Source of the DNA: Thermaurantimonas sp046299575
Lineage (GTDB): Bacteria; Bacteroidota; Bacteroidia; Flavobacteriales; Schleiferiaceae
DNA: 64,000 nt
Assembly: GCF_046299575.1 (NCBI RefSeq)
Contig: NZ_JBKBHX010000005.1
Location: 1-64,000, forward strand
Direction: 5' to 3'
The first letter of the stretch is position 1. Each line of letters opens with the position of its first letter. Shown in pieces: positions 56,073 to 64,000 of this stretch. The translations under genes and the position numbers were made by a program. The notes under the pieces were generated by a model, which ran no database searches, was not told the DNA's origin, and saw only the letters and a list, made by a program, of their open reading frames with translations.

Positions 56073-57380
56073 TCAATTTTTAGCTATTAAGCGAAAATCC
56101 ATCCCCGTTGGATTTTGAAACAACTCCAAATCAAAAAACCGCACGGCCGCTATCAAGTGGTCGAAAATGTCGGCCTGCAACATCTCATACTCAAGAAGGG
56201 CAGTGTGCGTAGTAAAGCAATAAATTTCCAGAGGCAATCCATTTTCGGTCGGCTGCAGATGCCGCACCAGTATCGGCTCAGCCGTAGCAATGTCGGGCTT
56301 GCTGCGAATGTATGCTAATGCATATTGCCTGAATACGCCGAGATTTGTCATCTGCCGGCCATTGATGGGATGTGATGTATTTATATGATTGGCCTTGTTA
56401 TACTCTTCGATCTGTTGAAGGCGCTCCTCGATGTAGGGTGTGATGAGCTGAAAGCTTTTAAATCGATCGATCATCTCCTGGTCGCAAATCTTCACCGTAT
56501 TCAGATTGATGAACAGAGAGCGCTTTATGCGACGAACACCGGCACTCTGCATGCCCCGCCAGTTCTTAAAGCTGTCAGAGATGAAAGCATACGTAGGTAC
56601 TGTAGTGATAGTCTTATCCCAATTCCGGATTTTTACGGTAGTCAAGTTAATCTCAATCACTTCACCGTCGGCTCCATACTTGTCTACAGTCACCCAATCG
56701 CCTACCTTCAGCAGTTCGTTTGCTGATATTTGAATCGAGGCTACCAACCCCAGGATAGTGTCTTTAAACACCAATAGCAATACAGCTGTAAGAGCACCCA
56801 ACTTGAGGAGGATGCTATTGAAATCCGTACCTGTAAGAATAGAAATTAAAAGAATACCCCCTCCAATGTAATTGATGATGGCAGCTACTTGCAAGTAACT
56901 CTTAACCGGCTTGTCCTTATACTTCTCAATGCCAAGAAAGATCACCTCAAGTGCCCTTAAAAATCTGTGCACTACACTCACAATGAGTACCACTACATAA
57001 ATCTTTATGCCCGCCTCCACGACTTTGGTCATAAAGGCATAGTTGCGAAGCAGCAGAGGAAGCGAGTAGTAGGCTATGATGGCCGGCACCAGATTCGCCA
57101 AGCCATTAAAAACCCTTTTTTCAAGTAAAATATCGTCAAATTGCGTTTCGCTACGCGATACAATCCGGTGTAAAATGCGCAGCAGTAGCCGTTTGCTTAT
57201 CAAGTAGGCCAGGCCGGTGATTACAAACAGTATAGCTAAATCTATCAGCAGAATCACAAAATCAGCCACTTCAGGCGAGAGGTGTAAGAAGCGCGCCAAA
57301 CGGTCGGTTACAAAGTCCAAATCATCGATATTCATAAACCATTCTGCTACTGGCATAGATACATTCGTTTTATCGTGCAA
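56073..57380 (-). CDS. MscS-family mechanosensitive channel (YbdG-like)
   Basis: 435 residues. About five membrane helices in the first 200 residues, then the pore helix and beta domain: LGALTAVLLLVFKDTILGLVASIQI, LLKVGDWVTVDKYGADGEV and KTITTVPTYAFISDSFKNW. An insert after the beta domain and length near 415-435 fit the YbdG type. It opens under membrane tension to release solutes. The start could also be the Met at residue 9 or 16. Confidence 0.9.
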   Translation of the reverse strand: MHDKTNVSMPVAEWFMNIDDLDFVTDRLARFLHLSPEVADFVILLIDLAILFVITGLAYLISKRLLLRILHRIVSRSETQFDDILLEKRVFNGLANLVPAIIAYYSLPLLLRNYAFMTKVVEAGIKIYVVVLIVSVVHRFLRALEVIFLGIEKYKDKPVKSYLQVAAIINYIGGGILLISILTGTDFNSILLKLGALTAVLLLVFKDTILGLVASIQISANELLKVGDWVTVDKYGADGEVIEINLTTVKIRNWDKTITTVPTYAFISDSFKNWRGMQSAGVRRIKRSLFINLNTVKICDQEMIDRFKSFQLITPYIEERLQQIEEYNKANHINTSHPINGRQMTNLGVFRQYALAYIRSKPDIATAEPILVRHLQPTENGLPLEIYCFTTHTALLEYEMLQADIFDHLIAAVRFFDLELFQNPTGMDFRLIAKN

Positions 57381-57422
57381 AATTCCTTTACTTTGACTGG
57401 TCTATCGTTAAAAGAGCCTAAA

Positions 57423-58256
57423 ATGAGGAATGTTATTCTAAAATCACAAATTGCTGTTGAAAGACGCAGCATCACATCAAAAAGCTTGGGGCGAGAGGTG
57501 CGCATCGATTTCTATGTGCCTGAGCACAAAGGTTCACTTGGCTTACTGCTAATGAACGATGGACAAGATGCGGATGCTCTGCATCTCAAAAGCGAGTTAG
57601 AAACGTTTTATCACAAACATCCCGATAAAACACCACTGGTAGTGGGGATTCACGCGGCTGATCGATTGCACGAATACGGTACCATCTACAGTGCTGATTA
57701 CTTAAAGCGAGGCAAAGGAGCTGGCGCCTATCACAAGTTTATCCTCTCAGAGCTGCTGCCTTCGATTTACAACACCTTTGACATTACCAGCGACCGTTCG
57801 AAGCGCGCTGTAATGGGCTTTTCGATGGGAGCACTGTCGGCTTTCGACCTTGTGTACCAAAATCCCTCTGTATTCGGACTGGCAGGCTGCTTTAGCGGCT
57901 CCTTCTGGTGGCGAAAAAAAGCCTATTTCAGAGGTTTCGATGAAAAAAAAGACAGAATCATTCACCGAATGGTGCGCAAGCAGGGCTTTAAACCCGGACT
58001 CCGCTTCTGGTTTATGGCCGGCACACAGGAAGAAGAAGATGACCGCAACAACAACGGAATAATCGATGTAATCGACGACCAACTCGACCTCATCGCCCAA
58101 CTCTGCTGCACAGGTTACAAGCCCTATTACGAAATACACTATTTAGAAATTGAAAATGGCCAACATAACCAAAAAACCTGGCGATTGGGTATTCAAAACT
58201 TTTTAGAATGGGGCTTTTGCAAAAAAAGAACAGAAGGCTACCTGCTCAGGAAATAA
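57423..58256 (+). CDS. Alpha/beta-hydrolase esterase (EsteraseD-like)
   Basis: 277 residues. LLMNDGQDADAL near residue 40 (oxyanion region), nucleophile elbow AVMGFSMGALSAFDL near 136, an acidic residue in the DRNNNGIIDVIDD region and HNQKTWRLGIQNFLEW as the likely catalytic His. This matches the putative esterase family (PF00756: Fes, FrmB, antigen 85). No signal peptide is seen. The ATG at 57423 is preferred to the TTG-like start at 57375, which would overlap the divergent channel gene. Confidence 0.82.
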   Translation: MRNVILKSQIAVERRSITSKSLGREVRIDFYVPEHKGSLGLLLMNDGQDADALHLKSELETFYHKHPDKTPLVVGIHAADRLHEYGTIYSADYLKRGKGAGAYHKFILSELLPSIYNTFDITSDRSKRAVMGFSMGALSAFDLVYQNPSVFGLAGCFSGSFWWRKKAYFRGFDEKKDRIIHRMVRKQGFKPGLRFWFMAGTQEEEDDRNNNGIIDVIDDQLDLIAQLCCTGYKPYYEIHYLEIENGQHNQKTWRLGIQNFLEWGFCKKRTEGYLLRK

Positions 58257-58399
58257 GCAATAAATAAAATAATGATTATAGCACCGATCACGACTACTTT
58301 CTCGGCCAACTCATTCTCTTGAGCGTCTGACGAAGCAGAGACATTTTTAGGACGCAGCCTTCCAACGCTACTTCTGCGCTTTTTGTCTCTGGAATTCAT
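58238..58399 (-). CDS. Small single-pass membrane protein
   Basis: 53 residues: basic N-terminus NSRDKKRRSSVGRLRPK, polar stretch SASSDAQENELAEK, then one membrane helix VVVIGAIIIILFIAYFL. Its 3' end overlaps the end of the convergent esterase gene by 19 bases. A -7 promoter box lies 24 bases upstream of its ATG. Function unknown; the topology suggests a cytoplasmic tail and C-terminal anchor. Confidence 0.6.
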   Translation of the reverse strand: MNSRDKKRRSSVGRLRPKNVSASSDAQENELAEKVVVIGAIIIILFIAYFLSR

Positions 58400-58422
58400 A
58401 TTAAGTTAAGTTTAAATTGCAA

Positions 58423-58430
58423 CAAAAGTA
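58423..58430 (-). promoter_or_regulatory. -7 box for the small membrane protein
   Basis: Minus strand TACTTTTG, exact TAnnTTTG match, 24 bases upstream of the ATG. Confidence 0.5.
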
Positions 58431-58567
58431 AAAAATTATTTCATGCAAACCGAGATTTAAATTTTTTAATAAAAAGTTTTGAACAACTTTATATCTAAGC
58501 AAAACAAATTCAGTATTTTACTGAAAATTCCCTTTATTTTGCATTAAGCAATTGTCATTTTTCAGTA

Positions 58568-59938
58568 ATGCCCGAGACAACCGGTGATAAAGTAATCTTT
58601 TCGCTGCTTGAGGTATGCAATAGCATTAAAAAAACACTCGATGCACGCTACACATCCCGCTTTTGGGTGCGAGCTGAGCTCATGAAACTCAATTATTACA
58701 AATACAGTGGCCACGCCTATCCAGACCTGGTGCAAAAAGACGACGGCCGCATTGTAGCACAGCTCCGGGGCATCATTTGGAAAAGCGACTTGTTAAAGAT
58801 CCAGACAGCCTTTCAGCGCGACGTTAATCAATCACTTACTGAAGGTATTGAAATTCTTTTTGAATCCTCCATCACCTACGATCCCGTATATGGATTAAGC
58901 CTGCGCATTCATCAGATCGATACCACCTTCAGTCTGGGACTCATTGAAAAAGAAAAACTCCAAACCATTGAGAGGCTCAGGAACGAAGGCATTTTTGATT
59001 CAAACAAAAAGAAATCACTGCGTGAGCTTCCAAAAAATGTTGCAATCATATCTGTAGAGACCAGCAAAGGGTGGGCTGACTTCAGGCAGGTAGTTGAGCC
59101 CTACATTCAGTACTACGGGCTATTCTTCCTGATGTTTCCCGCTTTACTGCAAGGCGAAGGTGCCGTAAGCACCATTCGCGAACAGTTGCGTAGGATACAA
59201 AGCGTAGCATCGGAGTTCGACATGGTTATGATCATTCGCGGGGGCGGTGGCGAAGCAGGCCTCTCTTGCTACAACAACTACGACCTCTGTCGCGACATTG
59301 CCACCTTCCCTATTCCCGTGCTTACCGGTATTGGCCATTCCACCAACCTTACTGTGGCCGAAATGGTGGCTTATCACAATGCCATTACCCCTACAGCTCT
59401 TGCAGAGTATTATCTCGACATTTTTAAAACACGCGAATCCGAATTGATTTGGACGGCAGATAGCATCAGCAAATACACCTCATTGCGCATCCAACAGCAA
59501 AAAAACAAACTCAACAATACACTGCTTCGCGTACAGAACTCGTGTGCCCGACAACTTTCATCGATGCATTCAACAATCGAACAAACCGTTGAAAACATAC
59601 ATTTATCAACTCACCAGGCTCTTCAATGGCTCCCAACAGTAATAACCCAGGCCATTGAAAAGATGAGAAAAAATTTCTTCGCCTATTTATCAAAGCAGCA
59701 CAAAGAGTTACAAACCTATTCACGAATAATTCGAATTCAACATCCAGAAAACATTTTGAAAAAAGGCTATGCGTACCTTTTGGCCGACAATGAAGCAATC
59801 AAAAACATTAATCAATTAACTCAAAACCAAGAAATAACCATTGTATTAAAAGACGGTAGAGCTTTAAGCAAGATTCTACACGTCGAAAAAAACACAACTA
59901 ATGAGCAAGAAAAAAAAGAAACCGGTACAAATAATTGA
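58568..59938 (+). CDS. xseA: Exodeoxyribonuclease VII large subunit
   Basis: 456 residues. N-terminal OB fold (RFWVRAELMKLNYYKYSGHAY), then the catalytic core with NVAIISVETSKGWADF, MIIRGGGGEAGLSCYNNY near 220 and GIGHSTNLTVAEMVAYHNAITPTALAEY near 257, followed by a long coiled coil and a C-terminal GYAYLL segment. It degrades single-stranded DNA with XseB. No xseB is visible here: the 3' end overlaps rnr by 38 bases. Confidence 0.9.
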   Translation: MPETTGDKVIFSLLEVCNSIKKTLDARYTSRFWVRAELMKLNYYKYSGHAYPDLVQKDDGRIVAQLRGIIWKSDLLKIQTAFQRDVNQSLTEGIEILFESSITYDPVYGLSLRIHQIDTTFSLGLIEKEKLQTIERLRNEGIFDSNKKKSLRELPKNVAIISVETSKGWADFRQVVEPYIQYYGLFFLMFPALLQGEGAVSTIREQLRRIQSVASEFDMVMIIRGGGGEAGLSCYNNYDLCRDIATFPIPVLTGIGHSTNLTVAEMVAYHNAITPTALAEYYLDIFKTRESELIWTADSISKYTSLRIQQQKNKLNNTLLRVQNSCARQLSSMHSTIEQTVENIHLSTHQALQWLPTVITQAIEKMRKNFFAYLSKQHKELQTYSRIIRIQHPENILKKGYAYLLADNEAIKNINQLTQNQEITIVLKDGRALSKILHVEKNTTNEQEKKETGTNN

Positions 59939-62060
59939 CTACACAGAACTTAAAGAAAAAATACTGAGAACACTCAGCATTGAAGCCGGAAGGCCTCTGA
60001 ATCACAGACAAATAAGCGCCCGAATTGGTATAAGCTCAAAAATCGTCAGGCAACATGTAAGACAATGTCTCGACGAGTTGGTGGGAGAAAAGCTTATCGA
60101 AGCACTTTCCGATGGCAAGTACTTGTACCGTCCAAAAGCACACACTGTGACCGGTGTTATTGAAATAACCTCTGCTGGTCACGCCTATTTAATACCCGAC
60201 CCGGAGCCCGATGGATCGCGCAGTCGCGATGTATTCATCCATCGCGATAGTCTCAACCACGCCTTCAACGGCGACCGTGTGGAAGTAGCCATATATGCCT
60301 ATCTCAAAAAGGGATTGCCACACGGTGAAGTGATTTCAATACTTGAGCGAGCCAAAAAAGAATTTGTAGGTACCTATGTGGCAGCCGGTAAAAAATATGG
60401 CTTCGTCGTGCCTGATAACAAAAAGGTGTACACCGATTTTTATATCGTTGAAGAATTTAGAAATGGAGCTCAAGATGGCGACAAAGTGGTTGTAGAGCTC
60501 ACAGACTGGCCAGAGCTCGCTACCAGTCCATTCGGGAAGATTGTTAAAGTACTCGGCCAGCCGGGTGAACACGAAACAGAGATTCACGCCATTCTTGCTG
60601 AATTTGATCTACCATACGAATTTCCGCCAGATGTAGAGCGCGAGGCAGAACAAATTCCTGAAACCCTCGACCCCAAAGAGATAGCACGCCGTAGAGATTT
60701 GCGAGGGATCACCACCTTCACGATCGACCCAACGGACGCAAAAGACTTCGACGACGCACTCTCGCTGCGCAAGCTCGACAATGGACACTGGGAAGTAGGT
60801 GTGCATATCGCCGACGTCACTTATTATGTAAAACCCGGTTCAAGACTCGACGATGAGGCCTATCGACGGGGAACATCGGTCTATTTAGTCGACCGAGTTG
60901 TGCCTATGCTTCCTGAAAAGTTATCAAATTTCCTCTGTTCCCTGCGTCCCAACGAAGACAAGTTCTGCTTTTCCGCCATTTTTGAAATGGACAATAACGG
61001 CAATATTTTTTCAAAATGGTTTGGCCGTACGGTAATACATTCAAATCGAAGATTTACCTACGAAGAAGCTGAAGAAATTCTAAAAACTGGCAATGGTGAT
61101 TTTTCAGAAGAGCTCAACACGTTAAATCACATCGCAAAAAAATTAAGAGCTGCGCGATTTAAAGCTGGCTCTATCGGCTTCGACAAGTCTGAAATAAAAT
61201 TCCACTTAGACGAAAAAGGTAATCCCACTGGTGTATACCAAAAATCGATTGGCGACAGCAATCACCTCATTGAAGAATTCATGCTTTTAGCCAATAAATA
61301 CGTCGCTATGGAAGTCGGTCGCACCCCTGAAGGCAAAGCCTCTGGCCGCACTATGGTCTATCGCGTACACGACGATCCAGACCCAGACAAACTCCTTGAG
61401 CTTCAAAATTTTGTGTCAAAATTTGGATACAGGCTAAATATTTCGAGCAGAAAGCAGATCACACACACCATGAATGCCATGCTCGAGTCTGTAAAAGGTA
61501 AACCCGAGCAAAATCTCATCGAAACTCTGGCCATACGCTCTATGGCTAAGGCCGTGTACAGCACAAAAAACAGAGGACATTACGGTCTTGGCTTTGACTA
61601 TTACACTCACTTTACATCGCCGATTCGACGATATCCCGATGTAATGGTGCACAGAATACTGCACATGCACCTCGAAGGACGCGAGGCCAAAAATCGCAAC
61701 GAATGGGAAGAGCGCTGCAAACATGCCTCACTGCGCGAAAAACTCGCCACCGATGCTGAACGCGCCTCCATAAAATACATGATGACAAAATACCTGATGG
61801 ACAAATTGGGACAAGAATTTGAAGGTGTAATCTCAGGTGTAACAGAATGGGGGGTCTACGTCGAATTAGTTGATAACAAATGCGAAGGAATGATCCGAAT
61901 TGGCGACTTTAAAAATGATTACTACATCTTCGACGAAGAAAACTATCAAATCATTGGTTCTCGAAAAGGTAAAAAATATCAACTCGGCGATAAAGTGCGC
62001 GTACGAGTCAAAAAAGCCGATTTGCAACGCAAACAAATTGATTTTTCACTCGTAGAGTAA
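59901..62060 (+). CDS. rnr: Ribonuclease R
   Basis: 719 residues. N-terminal winged helix (LSIEAGRPLNHRQISARIG), cold-shock-type domains, the RNB catalytic domain with TFTIDPTDAKDFDDALSL near 275 and its four Asp ligands, HIADVTYYV, and HFTSPIRRYPDVMVHRIL near 570; a C-terminal S1 domain (GVISGVTEWGVYVEL) and a Lys-rich tail. It is a processive 3'-5' exoribonuclease acting on structured RNA. It overlaps xseA by 38 bases, so translation is probably coupled. Confidence 0.95.
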   Translation: MSKKKKKPVQIIDYTELKEKILRTLSIEAGRPLNHRQISARIGISSKIVRQHVRQCLDELVGEKLIEALSDGKYLYRPKAHTVTGVIEITSAGHAYLIPDPEPDGSRSRDVFIHRDSLNHAFNGDRVEVAIYAYLKKGLPHGEVISILERAKKEFVGTYVAAGKKYGFVVPDNKKVYTDFYIVEEFRNGAQDGDKVVVELTDWPELATSPFGKIVKVLGQPGEHETEIHAILAEFDLPYEFPPDVEREAEQIPETLDPKEIARRRDLRGITTFTIDPTDAKDFDDALSLRKLDNGHWEVGVHIADVTYYVKPGSRLDDEAYRRGTSVYLVDRVVPMLPEKLSNFLCSLRPNEDKFCFSAIFEMDNNGNIFSKWFGRTVIHSNRRFTYEEAEEILKTGNGDFSEELNTLNHIAKKLRAARFKAGSIGFDKSEIKFHLDEKGNPTGVYQKSIGDSNHLIEEFMLLANKYVAMEVGRTPEGKASGRTMVYRVHDDPDPDKLLELQNFVSKFGYRLNISSRKQITHTMNAMLESVKGKPEQNLIETLAIRSMAKAVYSTKNRGHYGLGFDYYTHFTSPIRRYPDVMVHRILHMHLEGREAKNRNEWEERCKHASLREKLATDAERASIKYMMTKYLMDKLGQEFEGVISGVTEWGVYVELVDNKCEGMIRIGDFKNDYYIFDEENYQIIGSRKGKKYQLGDKVRVRVKKADLQRKQIDFSLVE

Positions 62061-62096
62061 CTTTTTATAGTTACTTTCGCCAAAAATTCGCAATTC

Positions 62097-62516
62097 ATGG
62101 ACTCAAAAAAGCTTGAACTTGCTACCATAATTACTGGTTCTGTAGCCATTTTGATGGCGATTTATTTTGGTTTTATTGCTGCTTCTGCCCTCTCATCATC
62201 TAAATTAATAAACTATGTTTTTGCTATAGCATTTCTTGTATTTATTGCATATAATTACATCAAATCAACTGAATACGAGAAAATAAAAAAACAACTCACT
62301 GATGAGATATCTGAATTAAATAATCGCATTGAATCTCTTACAATTGATATTAATAAAAAAACTGCCGAAATTGAAAAATTAAATAATGAACTTTCAGTAA
62401 AAGATAAAAAAATCACTGAAATAGAAAGCGAGAACAAGAAATTACAACAAAAAGTAGAAAGTTTAGAAGAAAAAATTATAGAGCTCAGCCAAAAAATCGA
62501 TAATCCCACCGTTTAG
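62097..62516 (+). CDS. Membrane-anchored coiled-coil protein
   Basis: 139 residues. Two membrane helices (LATIITGSVAILMAIYFGFI and LINYVFAIAFLVFIAYNYI) then a long heptad-type coiled coil (EISELNNRIESLTIDINKK, IEKLNNELSVKDKKITEIE, LQQKVESLEEKIIELSQKI). Family not recognised. Its stop shares a base with the GTG start of the next gene (TAGTG), so the two are translationally coupled. A scaffold or spacer in the inner membrane is possible. Confidence 0.75.
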   Translation: MDSKKLELATIITGSVAILMAIYFGFIAASALSSSKLINYVFAIAFLVFIAYNYIKSTEYEKIKKQLTDEISELNNRIESLTIDINKKTAEIEKLNNELSVKDKKITEIESENKKLQQKVESLEEKIIELSQKIDNPTV

Positions 62517-63133
62517 TGGTAGAGCTGATTATAGCAGCCGTAATTTTGGGCATCACCTTGAGTTTTATGGTAGGCCCTGTCTTTGTATTACTGATTGAAA
62601 CGAGCATTTACAGCGGTGCTACCAAAGCCCTGGCCTTTAATTTGGGTGTTCTTTTATCCGACATTTTCCTGATCGCGCTTGCCTCATATGGCAGCGAGCA
62701 ACTTTTAAGTGACATTACCGGTAATAACTATATTTATTTAGCTGGTGGAGCAATTATTCTTATTTATGCTATATTCTCTTTTGTAAAAAAGCAAAAAATT
62801 TCTGTACAAAAAATAGAAATACAAAGCAGTTATTCGAAGAATATTTTAAAAGGATTTTTGATAAATTTTATGAATGTTGGAGTTTTAGCTTACTGGATGA
62901 CGAGCATCGTACTTGTGGGTAATAGATATGACTACCAATTTAAAAAGATGTTCATGTATTTTTCGATCACATTAGGTACATATTTTTCGGTCGATTTGAT
63001 CAAAATTCTCTTTGCTCGCAAAATGAGAAAATACCTTCAGCATTCCCATATGCAAAAGCTTAACACTGCAGTAAGCATCATTTTAGGTATTTTCGGAATA
63101 TCCCTGATACTAAAAGGCTTATTGCTCAAATAA
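62516..63133 (+). CDS. LysE/RhtB-family exporter
   Basis: 205 residues, six membrane helices. The N-terminal LGITLSFMVGPVFVLLIETSI holds the family's GPV/GP motif, followed by SGATKALAFNLGVLLSDIFLI. Related proteins export amino acids. The GTG start overlaps the preceding stop. It converges with an ATP-grasp-like gene and overlaps its 3' end by 15 bases. Confidence 0.8.
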   Translation: MVELIIAAVILGITLSFMVGPVFVLLIETSIYSGATKALAFNLGVLLSDIFLIALASYGSEQLLSDITGNNYIYLAGGAIILIYAIFSFVKKQKISVQKIEIQSSYSKNILKGFLINFMNVGVLAYWMTSIVLVGNRYDYQFKKMFMYFSITLGTYFSVDLIKILFARKMRKYLQHSHMQKLNTAVSIILGIFGISLILKGLLLK

Positions 63134-64000
63134 GCCAATAGATCCCCCCACCCAAGTTTTGTTTTTATTGTATTTCACGCCGATCATCTCGCCCTTACTT
63201 AGACGCATAAGGTTGATCATCGGTTTTGGTTTTTCCTCCTCATCAGGCCAAACGTAGAGAATGCGAAATTCAGCTTTTGACTTTTGAACATCACTCGGAT
63301 CAGCAATGATTTCAGCATAAGTCACTTTTTCCTGGAGCACATAGTTGTCTTTCTGATGATCAGGTATGGACACAATGTCTTCAGGTGTTACGTTAAATAT
63401 TACTCCACTGCCTGAGAAGCTAAATAGCGGTTTCAAAACAAAGGCCTCTAAGTTTGAGGGAATTTCTTTTACTTCAGATAACTTAATGCATTTAGGAGAA
63501 AATTTGGAATCAATATGTGGCAACAGAAGTTTAGAAATCTTAAAAAACCAATTCGGATGCGTGATCCATTCTACATCGTACTCTTTAGTAAAGTCGAGTG
63601 AATATTTCAGATCTTTTCTTTGATCTAATTCATCGAAAATAATGCGGTTATATATACGCTTTATCTCTATTTCTTTGCCATTTTTTTCATAATAGAGTTT
63701 GTTGCCTTTTACAAGGATTTTCGAAAGACATATATACTCTATTCCAAGTACTTTTTTTGTAACAATAAAATCAATAGCAGTATTTTGTTTTTCAGGTTCT
63801 ATTTCGAGTAAAATGACATTTTCAGGTGCAGAATCTCCAAGAATAATTTGTTTTAAAGTGTCGTAATATTCAACTTCACCTGCCTTACAAAAAAAAGGAG
63901 TCAGATGAAGAGGTAGATCGTAATGCTCCAAATAGTGGTGATAGAGCCATGGCTGGTAGTAAAATAAGGAAGGAAAACCCTGTAGCTCAATGAGTTTAGG
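63119..64000 (-). CDS. ATP-grasp-like protein, N-terminus outside the window
   Basis: At least 293 residues; the frame stays open to the window edge (LIELQGFPSLFYYQPWLY precedes LEHYDLPLHLTPFF). Features: AFVLKPLFSFSGSGVIF (ATP-binding Lys and Gly loop), NYVLQEKVTYAEIIADP, KAEFRILYVWPDEEE (metal-side Arg), PMINLMRLSKGEMIGVKYN. This has the look of a glutathione-synthetase-type ATP-grasp fold. Substrate unknown. The likely start lies beyond 64000. Confidence 0.72.
   Translation of the reverse strand, partial: PKLIELQGFPSLFYYQPWLYHHYLEHYDLPLHLTPFFCKAGEVEYYDTLKQIILGDSAPENVILLEIEPEKQNTAIDFIVTKKVLGIEYICLSKILVKGNKLYYEKNGKEIEIKRIYNRIIFDELDQRKDLKYSLDFTKEYDVEWITHPNWFFKISKLLLPHIDSKFSPKCIKLSEVKEIPSNLEAFVLKPLFSFSGSGVIFNVTPEDIVSIPDHQKDNYVLQEKVTYAEIIADPSDVQKSKAEFRILYVWPDEEEKPKPMINLMRLSKGEMIGVKYNKNKTWVGGSIGLFEQ

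Overview
The window reads as a chromosomal segment of a Bacteroidota bacterium. The evidence is a type IX secretion C-terminal sorting domain on a 1,615-residue protein, a T9SS Plug-family (DUF5103) protein, a fused alpha-beta 2-oxo acid dehydrogenase E1, a DnaE with an N-terminal exonuclease domain, the Bacteroidota -7 promoter box (TAnnTTTG) at several starts, and A-rich leaders without Shine-Dalgarno sites. A flavobacterial relative is my best guess, but genus-level placement is not supported by what I can see.

Layout. 1-770: intergenic array of three degenerate ~190-bp units built from palindromes. 776-2694: proline dehydrogenase and a family 2 glycosyltransferase. 3125-5539: cydA and cydB, both broken. 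5627-9522: folD, ffh and aroA on the minus strand. 9602-13985: fused E1, T9SS Plug protein and YciO-type protein. 14445-15972: tRNA-Ser(GCU) and the CCA-adding enzyme. 16105-18102: three unknown exported proteins. 18129-20072: Fur-family regulator, His-rich lipoprotein and galE. 20361-27173: a six-gene cluster (PqqD-like, ATP-grasp, PLP decarboxylase, urea transporter-M23 peptidase fusion, TPR/beta-barrel protein, TPR protein) in which all but the first gene are disrupted. 27276-35696: fused peptide-type ABC ATPase, SCO1-like protein, UDP-glucuronate decarboxylase and the giant T9SS cargo. 36585-41519: type II sulfide:quinone oxidoreductase, gyrB, OsmC and sucD. 41721-51089: an acetate-type uptake and activation locus (InsA-like regulator, porin, DUF4212 plus VC_2705-type symporter, symporter-linked histidine kinase, receiver protein, acs). 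51221-64000: dnaE, MscS channel, esterase, xseA, rnr, a coiled-coil membrane protein, a LysE-type exporter and an ATP-grasp-like gene cut by the window edge.

Functional picture. This is a heterotrophic, respiring cell: it oxidises proline, branched-chain keto acids and sulfide, and takes up and activates acetate. The bd oxidase appears lost. The 20.4-27.2 kb cluster is the most interesting stretch. It looks like a conserved but uncharacterised Bacteroidota pathway caught in decay. Five of its six genes carry stops or frameshifts, whereas the roughly 55 kb of other genes shows none outside cydAB, so sequencing error is an unlikely general explanation.

Four copies of a GC-rich, T-tract-preceded intergenic element (GGGCGTG at one end, CTCACGCA or a variant at the other) are scattered across the window in two sequence classes and are not explained by any gene. 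Family assignments are from sequence recognition only; no search was run.
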